Positions 1 through 7,406 of a stretch of DNA of 39,041 nt are shown here, in pieces. Each line of letters begins with the position of its first letter. The first letter of the stretch is position 1. The position numbers and the translations under genes are program-made. Source of the stretch: RGIG9151 sp963635575 (GTDB lineage Bacteria > Bacillota > Clostridia > TANB77 > RGIG9151); contig CAVHFU010000010.1 of NCBI GenBank assembly GCA_963635575.1, forward strand, positions 1 to 39,041, written 5' to 3'. The notes under the pieces were generated by a model. That model had not been told where the DNA came from. It saw only the letters and a list, made by a program, of their open reading frames with translations, and searched no databases.

Positions 1-63
1 GAAAGGGTATGTTTATATAGTTGTTTTTGACCTTATAAACATATTATACGAGGAGTATTATGG

Positions 64-948
64 ATGAGTGAAAGACTTGATAGATTAGAGGCAATTTCAA
101 TACAGATATTAAGAGAAGCATATTCAGAATATAGTAATTTGTGTATGCTTTGGAGCATAGGTAAGGACTCAACAGTATTATTGTATTTGGCACAAAAAGC
201 ATTTTTTGGGCATATTCCTTTTCCACTAGTTCATATTGACACACATTTCAAGATACCCGAAATGATAAAATATCGTGATGAGCTAACAAAAAAATGGCAT
301 TTGAATATGATTTACGGTGAAAATGCCGAAGCAATTAGTGCTAAGAAAACATTTCTAGATGGTAATGTATCTAGAATCGAATGTTGTAGACTATTAAAAA
401 CGGAAGCATTAAATAAAGTACTTAGTGGCGAAGGCGTTAGATACAAATATAATCATGAGAAAGAAATGTATGAGAAAGATCAAGACAATACACCTTATAA
501 TGGTGTAATATTGGGAATAAGAGCTGATGAAGAAGGGAGTCGTTCTAAGGAAAGATACTTTTCGGCCAGAGACAATAAGAATACATGGAGTGTGGACAAG
601 CAACCACCAGAGTTTTGGAATCAGCATAAAACAGATTTTAAACCTGGTACACATGTTAGAATACATCCTCTTTTAGACTGGACAGAGCTTGATATATGGG
701 AATACATAAAGCAAGAAAATATACCAACAGTTTCCCTTTATTATAATAATGGGAGCGGAAAAAGATACAGAAGTTTAGGATGTTATTGTTGCACAAGCCC
801 AATTAATAGTAGCTCTTCAAACGTAGATGAAATAATAGAAGAGCTAAAAAGCGGAATGCTGAAAAACATTGCAGAAAGAGCTGGAAGAGAGCAGGATAAG
901 GATGACTGTGGTGGGCTAGAAACTCTGAGAAGAGAAGGATATATGTAG
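64..948 (+). CDS. cysD: Sulfate adenylyltransferase subunit 2 (CysD)
   Basis: Small, catalytic subunit of ATP sulfurylase, which with CysN makes adenylyl sulfate (APS) and pyrophosphate from ATP and sulfate in the cytoplasm. The 294-residue protein has the usual CysD length and carries the PP-loop variant SIGKDS at residues 31-36, typical of CysD rather than of PAPS reductase, which has SGGKDS. The conserved ending with CYCC and the C-terminal LETLRREGYM segment are also CysD-like. The ATG at 64 lies 7 bases after GAGGAG (51-56); the ATG at 60 is out of frame and stops after three codons. It lies 15 bases before the cysNC gene, so the two are co-transcribed. An inverted repeat GTTTATA/TATAAAC at 11-40 precedes it. 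The identification is firm. Confidence 0.95.
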   Translation: MSERLDRLEAISIQILREAYSEYSNLCMLWSIGKDSTVLLYLAQKAFFGHIPFPLVHIDTHFKIPEMIKYRDELTKKWHLNMIYGENAEAISAKKTFLDGNVSRIECCRLLKTEALNKVLSGEGVRYKYNHEKEMYEKDQDNTPYNGVILGIRADEEGSRSKERYFSARDNKNTWSVDKQPPEFWNQHKTDFKPGTHVRIHPLLDWTELDIWEYIKQENIPTVSLYYNNGSGKRYRSLGCYCCTSPINSSSSNVDEIIEELKSGMLKNIAERAGREQDKDDCGGLETLRREGYM

Positions 949-963
949 GAGTGGAGGTGGAAT

Positions 964-2766
964 ATGGAAGATATAAATTTGGTTACAGTAGGCCATGTAG
1001 ATCATGGAAAATCTAGCATTATAGGGAGATTACTTGTAGACACTAATTCTTTGCCAGATGGAAAAGTGGAGAATATAAAAAGAATGTGTGAAAAACAATC
1101 AAAGGTATTTGAATATGCGTATCTTTTGGATGCATTAAAAGATGAGCAAAGCCAAAGTATAACCATTGATTCTGCTAGATGCTTTTTTAAAACCAAGAAT
1201 AGGAAGGTGCTTTTAAGAGATGCACCGGGGCATTTGGAATTTTTAAAAAATATGATAACAGGTGCTTCAACTGCAGATGCAGCATTATTAGTTATTGATG
1301 TGGTAGAAGGAATGCGAGAAAATAGTAAAAGACATAGTTATTTATTATCAATACTCAAAATTAAACAAATAGTTGTACTTATAAATAAAATGGATTTGGT
1401 AAATTTTGATAAAAGTAGATATGATACAGTAAAAGAAGAATGTCAAAAATATTTAGATGAAATTGGAGTAAAAGTAATTACATATATACCTGTTTCGGCT
1501 CAAACAGGTGACAATATATCAAAAATAAGTAAAAGCATGGAATGGTATAAAGGAAATACACTACTTGAGATAATTGATAAGCTTACTGTAAATAAGCCAA
1601 ATTATCAAATGGACTTTAGAATGCCATTGCAAGCAATATACAAGTTCTCATCGGATAATGATAACAGAAGAATATTTGCAGGAAGTGTTTTAACAGGAAA
1701 GGCGGAAGTAGGGGACAAAATAGTATTTTACCCATCTGGCAAAAGCAGTATAATAAAGACAATAGAAGAACATAATGTGTTCAATAAAAATAAAATTATG
1801 GCAGGTGAAGCTGTCGGTTTTACACTTAAGGATGAAATATATGTAAAAAGGGGAGAAGTTGCTTGCATTGCAACTCAAAATAAGCCAATTGTTTCCGAAA
1901 ATATTGTAGCAAAGATCTTTTGGCTTGGGGCAGAACCATTAAAATTCGGTAAGAGGTATTATTTAAAGTGTGGGCATAGTAAAGTAGAAACTAGATTAGT
2001 GGAAATAAATAAGCTATTTTATGCGGAAAATCTTATATCTAAATCGGATAAAAAATACGTTGAACAAAATCATATTGCAGAATGCATTCTTGCATTAAAA
2101 GAGCCAATAGCATTTGATGTGGATATTTTTGAAAATTCTAGATTTGTTATTGTAGATGATTACGAAATATCTGGTGGTGGCGTAATAATTAATACTAGTG
2201 AAAATGCTAATCGTTATGAGAATATAAAAAACATTGATTATTCTACTAGATGTAAACTATTAAAGCAGCAAGGGCAAGTAATATGGCTTACGGGAAGATC
2301 AGGAGCTGGAAAAACTACTATTGCAGTTGAACTAGAAAAAAGATTGACATCAATGGGAAAATTGGTTTATAGACTGGACGGTGATTGCTTAAGAGAAGGA
2401 CTAAATAAAGATCTTGGATTTTCCACTAAGGATAGGACCGAAAACATTAGAAGATTTTCCGAAGTGGCAAAGTTGTTTGCAGATGCGGGAATTATAACAA
2501 TAGTTTCTACCATTTCTCCTTTAGCATCAATAAGGAATATTACAAGAGAGATTTTGAGCAATACACAATATTGTGAAATTTATGTAAAAACATCATATGA
2601 AGAGTGTAAAAAGAGAGATCCTAAAGGATTATATAAAAATGCCTTTAATGGAAGTCAAGTAATAGATTATGAGGAAGACAATCAAGTGAATGTACTCGAA
2701 ACTGAAAAAGTAACTTTGAATGATGAAATCGATAAAATATTAAATTTAATAGAAATGGAGGCATAA
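964..2766 (+). CDS. cysNC: Bifunctional sulfate adenylyltransferase subunit 1 / APS kinase (CysN-CysC fusion)
   Basis: Two-domain enzyme of 600 residues. The N-terminal part is an EF-Tu-like GTPase (CysN): G1 GHVDHGKS at residues 10-17, DAPGH near 86-90, NKMD, then beta-barrel domains. It drives APS formation with CysD. The C-terminal part from about residue 438 is APS kinase (CysC), with Walker A GRSGAGKTT at 444-452 and the DGD segment after it, making PAPS from APS and ATP. The fusion is well known in bacteria. GGAGG just before the ATG gives a normal start. Making PAPS rather than only APS, with no PAPS or APS reductase in view, points either to assimilation encoded elsewhere or to sulfotransferase use. 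Confidence 0.95.
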   Translation: MEDINLVTVGHVDHGKSSIIGRLLVDTNSLPDGKVENIKRMCEKQSKVFEYAYLLDALKDEQSQSITIDSARCFFKTKNRKVLLRDAPGHLEFLKNMITGASTADAALLVIDVVEGMRENSKRHSYLLSILKIKQIVVLINKMDLVNFDKSRYDTVKEECQKYLDEIGVKVITYIPVSAQTGDNISKISKSMEWYKGNTLLEIIDKLTVNKPNYQMDFRMPLQAIYKFSSDNDNRRIFAGSVLTGKAEVGDKIVFYPSGKSSIIKTIEEHNVFNKNKIMAGEAVGFTLKDEIYVKRGEVACIATQNKPIVSENIVAKIFWLGAEPLKFGKRYYLKCGHSKVETRLVEINKLFYAENLISKSDKKYVEQNHIAECILALKEPIAFDVDIFENSRFVIVDDYEISGGGVIINTSENANRYENIKNIDYSTRCKLLKQQGQVIWLTGRSGAGKTTIAVELEKRLTSMGKLVYRLDGDCLREGLNKDLGFSTKDRTENIRRFSEVAKLFADAGIITIVSTISPLASIRNITREILSNTQYCEIYVKTSYEECKKRDPKGLYKNAFNGSQVIDYEEDNQVNVLETEKVTLNDEIDKILNLIEMEA

Positions 2767-2767
2767 C

Positions 2768-3499
2768 ATGATAAACAAATATGTTTTGGCCGGAGGTCCG
2801 TCGTCAGGAAAAACTGCTGGGATAGAATATTTAAAAGTATCTTTGGGCGCAAAAGGATATAAAGTCTATACAATTCAAGAAACAGCTTCAGAACTTATAC
2901 GCTCTGGGCTAGATAGGACTTCACCTAATTTCCCATATTATAACTATTCTTTAATGGTATACAAGGAGTTACTAATTGAAAAAAATGCAAAGCAAAACAG
3001 GGAAGATTCGATAATTTTATGTGATAGAGGACGAATGGATGCGAAAGCGTATAGGGGAGAAAAAATTTTCAATGATATTCTATCAAAATATCCAGGAACA
3101 ACTGAAAAATCTATATTAGATTCATATGATGCAGTATTGTTTATGCAGTCAGTAGCGGATGGTATGGACAATTGCTATTTGAAAGATGAAATAAGAACGG
3201 AAGATATACTAGAGGCTAAGATAATTCAAAATAAGTTGTTTGATGTATGGAAGGAACATAAAAAAATTGTGTTTGTACCAAATTGTGAAAAGCTTCAAGA
3301 TAAACTGAAGACGTTAGAAATGGAAATCATTAAAGACGTGGAAAAGAGGAAAAATCAGTGCCTTACATCTGAGGAATTGATACGCTTTTCAGAAGGAATA
3401 AATATTTCAAAAGAGAAAATGTTTGAACAAGTAGAAGCTTTACTTAAATCTGTTAATCCTGAATTTGTAAGGAATGATAAAGTAACATTTGAACATTAG
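2768..3499 (+). CDS. P-loop ATP-binding protein, AAA_28 / NadR-kinase-like
   Basis: Unnamed 243-residue protein with Walker A GGPSSGKT at residues 9-16 and a candidate Walker B region around ILCDRGRMDAKAY near residue 84. The layout matches the AAA_28 (NadR-type nucleoside/nucleotide kinase) fold through about residue 170. The last 70 residues form a charged helical tail outside that fold. The ATG sits one base after the cysNC stop with GGAGG overlapping the end of cysNC, so translation is probably coupled. Its place in the PAPS operon suggests a nucleotide- or sulfation-related kinase, but no substrate can be read from the sequence. Confidence 0.75.
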   Translation: MINKYVLAGGPSSGKTAGIEYLKVSLGAKGYKVYTIQETASELIRSGLDRTSPNFPYYNYSLMVYKELLIEKNAKQNREDSIILCDRGRMDAKAYRGEKIFNDILSKYPGTTEKSILDSYDAVLFMQSVADGMDNCYLKDEIRTEDILEAKIIQNKLFDVWKEHKKIVFVPNCEKLQDKLKTLEMEIIKDVEKRKNQCLTSEELIRFSEGINISKEKMFEQVEALLKSVNPEFVRNDKVTFEH

Positions 3500-3512
3500 G
3501 GAGGGATTGATT

Positions 3513-3725
3513 ATGCATCAAGAGACAATTGATGATGTAAATGAAGTTATAAAACTTTTAGGTGATGTTGCAAATAAAATACCACAGAATGTTATCGATT
3601 TTTTTGATAATTATTCATCAAAGCCATATGTAAGAAGGCTTAAATTAGAAAAAGGATTAGAAAATCAAAATTTTTCTAAGGAAACTTGTGCAGTATTGAA
3701 GTATATTTCAGAATATTTAAAATAG
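3513..3725 (+). CDS. Small hypothetical protein in the cysDNC operon
   Basis: A 70-residue protein of no family I recognise, mildly acidic and predicted mainly helical, with no signal peptide or membrane segment. The reading frame is open from an upstream TTG at 3489, but that start lies inside the previous gene. GGGAGG (3499-3504) is placed 8 bases before the ATG at 3513, so that is taken as the start. It lies 13 bases after the P-loop gene and 12 bases before the HAD gene, all on one strand, so it belongs to the same transcript. It could be a partner of the adjacent kinase-like protein, which is only a guess. Confidence 0.7.
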   Translation: MHQETIDDVNEVIKLLGDVANKIPQNVIDFFDNYSSKPYVRRLKLEKGLENQNFSKETCAVLKYISEYLK

Positions 3726-3737
3726 GGAGAGGATAAT

Positions 3738-4433
3738 ATGAAAAATGTAAGAATGATATTTTTTGATATTGATGGAACTTTATTAGATCATAAAGGTGCC
3801 GAAGTAGAAGGAATAAAAGCTTTTTACGAAAGCAACGGTTTTGATAAGCTATGCAATTTTGAAAATTTTAAGCAGGCATGGGTAAAATATTCAGATAAAA
3901 ATTTTAACAAATTTTTGAACAAAGAATGTAATTTTGAGGAACAGCGAGCAATGCGAATAATTGATGTGTATAATGAGTTTAATAAAAAAATTGAATACAA
4001 AGAAGCTTTGGAAAAATTTAATGATTATTTAATTGCTTATGAAAGGGCTTGGAAGGCGTATGATGATGTTATTAACTGCCTAAAATCATTAAAAGGTTAT
4101 AAAATTGGAATAATTAGTAATGGAGACTATAATCAACAAATAGAGAAACTAAAGAGAATGAACATTTATACATGCTTTTGTGATGTCGTAGCAGCAGGAG
4201 AAGTAGGGTGTGCAAAACCAGACAGTAAAATTTTTGAAATTGCATGTGAACGCAATAACATAGGAATAAATGAAGCTTGTTATGTAGGAGATAATATAAA
4301 AACGGACATTGTTCCGGCTGAAGTGATAGGAATGAAAGCTGTCCTAATTGATAGAAATAAGAGTAATAGTGTAGAGGACACGATAAACAGAATTTATTCA
4401 TTAAATGATTTGAAAATGTTTATTGAAGGGTAA
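3738..4433 (+). CDS. HAD-superfamily hydrolase (subfamily IA, YjjG/5'-nucleotidase-like)
   Basis: A 231-residue haloacid-dehalogenase-like phosphatase. Motif I DIDGT begins at Asp10 (nucleophile Asp10, acid/base Asp12). Motif II is in IGIISNGDYN, a Lys follows in AKPDSKIF, and motif IV is GDNIKTDI. A helical cap lies between motifs I and II, as in subfamily IA enzymes such as YjjG. It is the last gene of the cysDNC operon and is followed by a terminator. A role in dephosphorylating a nucleotide by-product such as PAP is attractive from context but unproven, because HAD substrates cannot be read from motifs. Confidence 0.85.
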   Translation: MKNVRMIFFDIDGTLLDHKGAEVEGIKAFYESNGFDKLCNFENFKQAWVKYSDKNFNKFLNKECNFEEQRAMRIIDVYNEFNKKIEYKEALEKFNDYLIAYERAWKAYDDVINCLKSLKGYKIGIISNGDYNQQIEKLKRMNIYTCFCDVVAAGEVGCAKPDSKIFEIACERNNIGINEACYVGDNIKTDIVPAEVIGMKAVLIDRNKSNSVEDTINRIYSLNDLKMFIEG

Positions 4434-4457
4434 TGAAAAAAATAAATTTTAAAAAAC

Positions 4458-4488
4458 AAAAAAATCGAACTTTGAAGTTCGATTTTTT
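4458..4488. terminator. Bidirectional intrinsic terminator
   Basis: Inverted repeat AATCGAAC / GTTCGATT with a short TTTGAA loop, flanked by an A-run on the left and a T-run on the right. It would stop the cys operon rightward and the relic gene leftward, whose stop codon lies at its edge. Confidence 0.85.
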
Positions 4489-5060
4489 AATTAATGACTA
4501 TTAATGGAATTTTCATTTCTTCATCCGAAGCCCCACTGTGGCAACCTTTAACTAAATTCTTTTTATCTGAATCATTTCTTATAAACTCAAATGCATGTTC
4601 CTTATCAAATATTGCACAGAAATCACCAAACCTTAATTTTGCTCTTTCGCACATATACTCGGGACCGAGAATATGTCGAGAATCTAATTCTTCTTGAGAT
4701 AGTAGTTCTGCATACTTTCCATATTTTTTATTAAACATCTCCTTGAATTGTTCGCTTTTGCCATCCTTAATTTTTCATTAGGCTCAAATCTATTAATAAA
4801 TGGCAATGGAATAATAGATTCATTAGTTTCAGCAACATAACTAAACCACCCGTTAACAGAATGAGTTGTGGGATATTTCCCAGTAGCTAATGATGTAAGT
4901 ACAACAGAAGTAGTAGAAGGAAAGACTGTTGTTGCAACATCTTTGACTTGGCTATTTAAAAATGAATTTGGCAATAGATTGTTTAACACTAAAGCCCCAT
5001 CCCATCAATCAGGATAAATACAGTCTTTTTACGTTTTTTAAATAAAGAAAGAATCTGATT
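4487..5060 (-). pseudogene. Relic of a type I phosphodiesterase / nucleotide pyrophosphatase gene
   Basis: Pieces of one alkaline-phosphatase-fold enzyme survive in three frames on the minus strand. The first reads KKTVFILIDGMG (the first metal-binding strand). A frame change at the C4 run at 4995-4998 follows, and the next piece carries the nucleophile-Thr motif FPSTTSVVLTSLATGKYPTT. A second break near 4762-4772 leads straight to the C-terminal part with LLSQEEL, RFGDFCAIF and a KGCHSGASDEEMKIPLIV ending, where HSG corresponds to the metal-binding His. The middle of the enzyme, well over 150 residues, is missing, and no normal start codon precedes the first piece. At least one frameshift plus one internal deletion make it non-functional. 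It should not be read as two small genes. Confidence 0.8.
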
Positions 5061-5129
5061 ATACTATACTTTGGGGCATTATAATATATTTTTAGATATA
5101 ATAAAATATATTAATTTCCAAAAAAGTAC

Positions 5130-5159
5130 TTGACTAACAGTAAAAGACTGTATTATAAT
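5130..5159 (+). promoter_or_regulatory. SigA-type promoter of tRNA-Met
   Basis: TTGACT (5130-5135), 18-base spacer, TATAAT (5154-5159), about 20 bases before the tRNA. The spacer holds a small dyad ACAGT-AAAAG-ACTGT. Confidence 0.8.
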
Positions 5160-5178
5160 AAGTAAGCAGTTCGCAAAT

Positions 5179-5255
5179 GGCGGCGTAGCTCAGATGGCTA
5201 GAGCATGCGGTTCATACCCGCAGTGTCGTTGGTTCGATTCCGACCGCCGCTACCA
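5179..5255 (+). tRNA. tRNA-Met (anticodon CAT), elongator type
   Basis: Full cloverleaf with encoded CCA. The acceptor is GGCGGCG against CGCCGCT with one G-U pair. The D arm is GCTC..GAGC. The anticodon stem TGCGG/CCGCA carries loop TTCATAC, and the T arm is GTTGG-TTCGATT-CCGAC. The initiator hallmark of three consecutive G-C pairs next to the anticodon loop is absent, so this is elongator tRNA-Met. A tRNA-Ile2 with a lysidine-modified CAT anticodon is less likely from the body sequence. It has its own promoter and terminator. Confidence 0.95.
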
Positions 5256-5256
5256 A

Positions 5257-5293
5257 AAGAAGTTATACATCAAAAGTGTATAACTTCTTTTTT
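5257..5293 (+). terminator. Intrinsic terminator after tRNA-Met
   Basis: Perfect 13-bp stem AAGAAGTTATACA / TGTATAACTTCTT with a 7-base loop and a T-run, starting two bases after the tRNA CCA. It separates the tRNA from dusB. Confidence 0.9.
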
Positions 5294-5313
5294 CTTAAGG
5301 AAAGGTGAAAATA

Positions 5314-6288
5314 ATGTATATCAAGCCTATAAAAATAGGAAATGTTGAAATATCTAATAATATATTTTTAGCACCAATGGCAGGAGTAACAGATATGCCA
5401 TTTAGAAGATTATGCAAAGAATTCGGCGCTGGGATGATATATACAGAAATGGCGAGTTCTAAAGCTGTTCATTATGGAAGTGAAAAGACTAAAGGAATAT
5501 ATGAAGTATTTGAGGACGAACGCCCTATTGGAATTCAAATATTTGGTTCTGATCCTGATGTTATGGCAGAAACCGCAAATGAACTTAGTGAGTATGCAGA
5601 TATAATAGATATTAATATGGGATGCCCTGCAAATAAAATTGTCAAAAATGGTGAGGGCTCTGCATTAATGAAAAATCTAAAACTTGCAGAAGAAATTATT
5701 ACCAAAGCGGTAAGGGCATCTAGAGTACCTGTTACAGTTAAAATGCGAAAAGGCTGGGACGACACGCATGTTAATGCCGTAGAACTAGCCAAAATTGCTG
5801 AATCATCCGGTGCAAAACTAATTACTGTTCATGGTAGAACCAGAGAAGATATGTATTCGGGCGAAGCCGATTTAGATATAATAAAAAAGGTTAAAGATAG
5901 TGTGAGAATACCTGTAATAGGAAATGGAGATATAACTTCCGGGGAAAAAGCAAAAAGAATGTTTGAAGTTACAGGTTGTGACGGAATAATGATAGGAAGA
6001 GGCACACAAGGTAATCCGTGGATTTTTAAATCTATACTCGAGTATCTTGAAAAAGGAATTGTATTGCCGGAGCCGGATATAAATGATAAAATTAATATGG
6101 CACTAAAGCATTTGAAATTATCTAAAGAATATAAAGGAGAATATGTTGCAGTTAGAGAAATGAGAAAACATATTGCATGGTATTTAAAAGGTGTACCCGG
6201 AAATAGTCAATTAAAAGAAACGATTAATCGTGAAGGTAATATTGAAGAAGTTGAAAAGCTATTAGTTAAAAGCTTGGAGCGGAGGTAG
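5314..6288 (+). CDS. dusB: tRNA-dihydrouridine synthase (DusB family)
   Basis: FMN enzyme that reduces uridine to dihydrouridine in tRNA D-loops. The 324-residue TIM-barrel protein starts with the N-terminal APMAGVTDMPFR segment and carries catalytic Cys104 in NMGCPANKI. It also has KMRKGWD, a VHGRTR motif and the phosphate-binding GNGDI and IGRGTQGNPWIF segments. The length matches the family. A GTG at 5305 is in frame, but AAAGGTG at 5301-5307 then has to serve as the ribosome site, so the ATG at 5314 is preferred. yqeG follows after 4 bases, with its ribosome site overlapping the end of dusB. Bacillota often have dusB-type genes as their main or only Dus. Confidence 0.95.
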   Translation: MYIKPIKIGNVEISNNIFLAPMAGVTDMPFRRLCKEFGAGMIYTEMASSKAVHYGSEKTKGIYEVFEDERPIGIQIFGSDPDVMAETANELSEYADIIDINMGCPANKIVKNGEGSALMKNLKLAEEIITKAVRASRVPVTVKMRKGWDDTHVNAVELAKIAESSGAKLITVHGRTREDMYSGEADLDIIKKVKDSVRIPVIGNGDITSGEKAKRMFEVTGCDGIMIGRGTQGNPWIFKSILEYLEKGIVLPEPDINDKINMALKHLKLSKEYKGEYVAVREMRKHIAWYLKGVPGNSQLKETINREGNIEEVEKLLVKSLERR

Positions 6289-6292
6289 ATTT

Positions 6293-6850
6293 ATGCTAGA
6301 GAGATTTTTCCCTAATGAATATAGAAAGAGAGTTGCAGATATAGATATTAAGAACCTAGTAAAATTGGGAATAAAGGGAGTTTTAGTAGATATAGACAAT
6401 ACATTAGTGGACTATGACCAAAATATAGACCCTGAAACCTTCAAATGGATTGAAAATGTTAAAAAAGAAGGTATAATTTTTTATTTACTTTCCAATAATA
6501 ATAAGGAAAGAGTTGATAATGTAGGAAGCATATTTGATGTAAAAGGAATTTATCATGCAGGCAAGCCTAAAAGACGTGGAATAGTTAATGCAATAAATGA
6601 GCTAAAATTAAAAAATAGTGAATTGGCAATTATAGGAGATCAGATTTTTACAGATGTGTATGGTGGAAACAGGCTTAATATTTATACGATTTTGGTAGAC
6701 CAAATGAGTCCAAAAGATCCATTACTTACAATATGGAAAAGACCGTTTGAAAAGCTAGTTGTTAAGCTATATGTAAGGGATAACGGGAAGAGTGTAGCTC
6801 GGCGTGATAAATGGAAATTATCGAGTGCAATAAGCAAGAAAGTGCAGTAA
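6293..6850 (+). CDS. yqeG: YqeG-family HAD phosphatase (subfamily IIIA)
   Basis: A 185-residue HAD protein with motif I DIDNTLVD (Asp33, Asp35), motif II in FYLLSNNN, a Lys in the AGKPKRRG segment and motif IV GDQIFTDVYGG. It has the short cap and the length typical of YqeG. Related eukaryotic proteins act on phosphatidylglycerophosphate, but the bacterial YqeG substrate is not settled. In Bacillus yqeG sits beside the yqeH ribosome-GTPase gene; here it follows dusB with overlapping translation signals (GGAGG 6281-6285, stop of dusB at 6286). The assignment to the family is firm; the reaction is open. Confidence 0.9.
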   Translation: MLERFFPNEYRKRVADIDIKNLVKLGIKGVLVDIDNTLVDYDQNIDPETFKWIENVKKEGIIFYLLSNNNKERVDNVGSIFDVKGIYHAGKPKRRGIVNAINELKLKNSELAIIGDQIFTDVYGGNRLNIYTILVDQMSPKDPLLTIWKRPFEKLVVKLYVRDNGKSVARRDKWKLSSAISKKVQ

Positions 6851-6862
6851 AAGGTAATTTTT

Positions 6863-6922
6863 TTGAAAAAATTTGATAAATACTATAAAGTTTTGGCTAA
6901 AATGCCGATAATAAGCTTGTAA
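6863..6922 (+). CDS. Possible 19-codon small ORF
   Basis: TTG-started frame of 19 codons encoding a basic peptide (MKKFDKYYKVLAKMPI...), preceded by AAAAGG 8 bases upstream. It lies between yqeG and the HU gene. There is no homology support; it may be chance. Confidence 0.2.
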   Translation: MKKFDKYYKVLAKMPIISL

Positions 6923-6955
6923 GTTGTAATACAAATTTTTAAGGGGGTATTTTTA

Positions 6956-7231
6956 ATGAATAAAGCTGAATTAATCGCAGCAATGGCAACAAGATCAGAA
7001 ATGACAAAGAAGGACGCAGAATGTGCATTAAACGCATTTATTGACACTGTTACAGAAACATTAAAGAGTGGAAATAAAGTTGGATTAGTTGGTTTCGGAA
7101 CATTCGAAGTAAAGAGAAGAGCTGCTAGAGAAGGAGTTAATCCTCAAACTAGGAAAGCTATCAAAATTCCTGCTAAGAAAGCTCCTGTTTTCAAAGCTGG
7201 TAAAGGTTTAAAGGAAACTGTTAATAAGTAA
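6956..7231 (+). CDS. hup: HU family DNA-binding protein
   Basis: Histone-like nucleoid protein that bends DNA non-specifically as a dimer. It has 91 residues, the standard HU length. The N-terminal helices begin MNKAELIAAMA, the GFGTFEVKRRAAREGVNPQT arm hairpin is present, and the IKIPAKKAPVFKAGKGLK ending is canonical. A strong AAGGGGG ribosome site lies upstream, and codon use is biased toward GCT, AAG and GTT as expected for an abundant protein. It is a single-gene unit ending in a terminator. Confidence 0.97.
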   Translation: MNKAELIAAMATRSEMTKKDAECALNAFIDTVTETLKSGNKVGLVGFGTFEVKRRAAREGVNPQTRKAIKIPAKKAPVFKAGKGLKETVNK

Positions 7232-7236
7232 ATGAT

Positions 7237-7271
7237 AAAAAGTTTATAGTTTTTTGGCTATAAACTTTTTT
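7237..7271 (+). terminator. Intrinsic terminator after HU gene
   Basis: Stem AAAAAGTTTATAG / CTATAAACTTTTT with loop TTTTTTGG, six bases past the HU stop, ending in a T-run. Confidence 0.85.
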
Positions 7272-7286
7272 GCAAATAAGAGACAA

Positions 7287-7324
7287 AAAAGTCACATTAC
7301 TGTCTATTGGTAATGTGACTTTTT
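7287..7324. terminator. Second terminator-like hairpin, possibly bidirectional
   Basis: Perfect 14-bp stem AAAAGTCACATTAC / GTAATGTGACTTTT around a 9-base loop, with A-run and T-run flanks. It is 15 bases after the first terminator and would tighten the block before thiI. Confidence 0.75.
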
Positions 7325-7406
7325 GCGGTAATGCAGAGTAATCTTCCCTATTGTTTTTTAGCTTGTTTTATGGTATTATATAATGGATTGAGAGGAGTAA
7401 AATAAT

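Noticed and set aside
64..948. PAPS reductase (CysH) for the first gene
   Set aside because: SIGKDS loop, length, C-terminal sequence and the cysNC partner all indicate CysD.
4487..4989. Two short minus-strand frames (66-101 residues) as separate small genes
   Set aside because: Both match different parts of one phosphodiesterase and are joined by frameshift and deletion, so they are parts of a pseudogene.
5179..5255. Initiator tRNA-fMet
   Set aside because: Lacks the three G-C pairs at the base of the anticodon stem, and the first base pair (G-U) is not the initiator mismatch.
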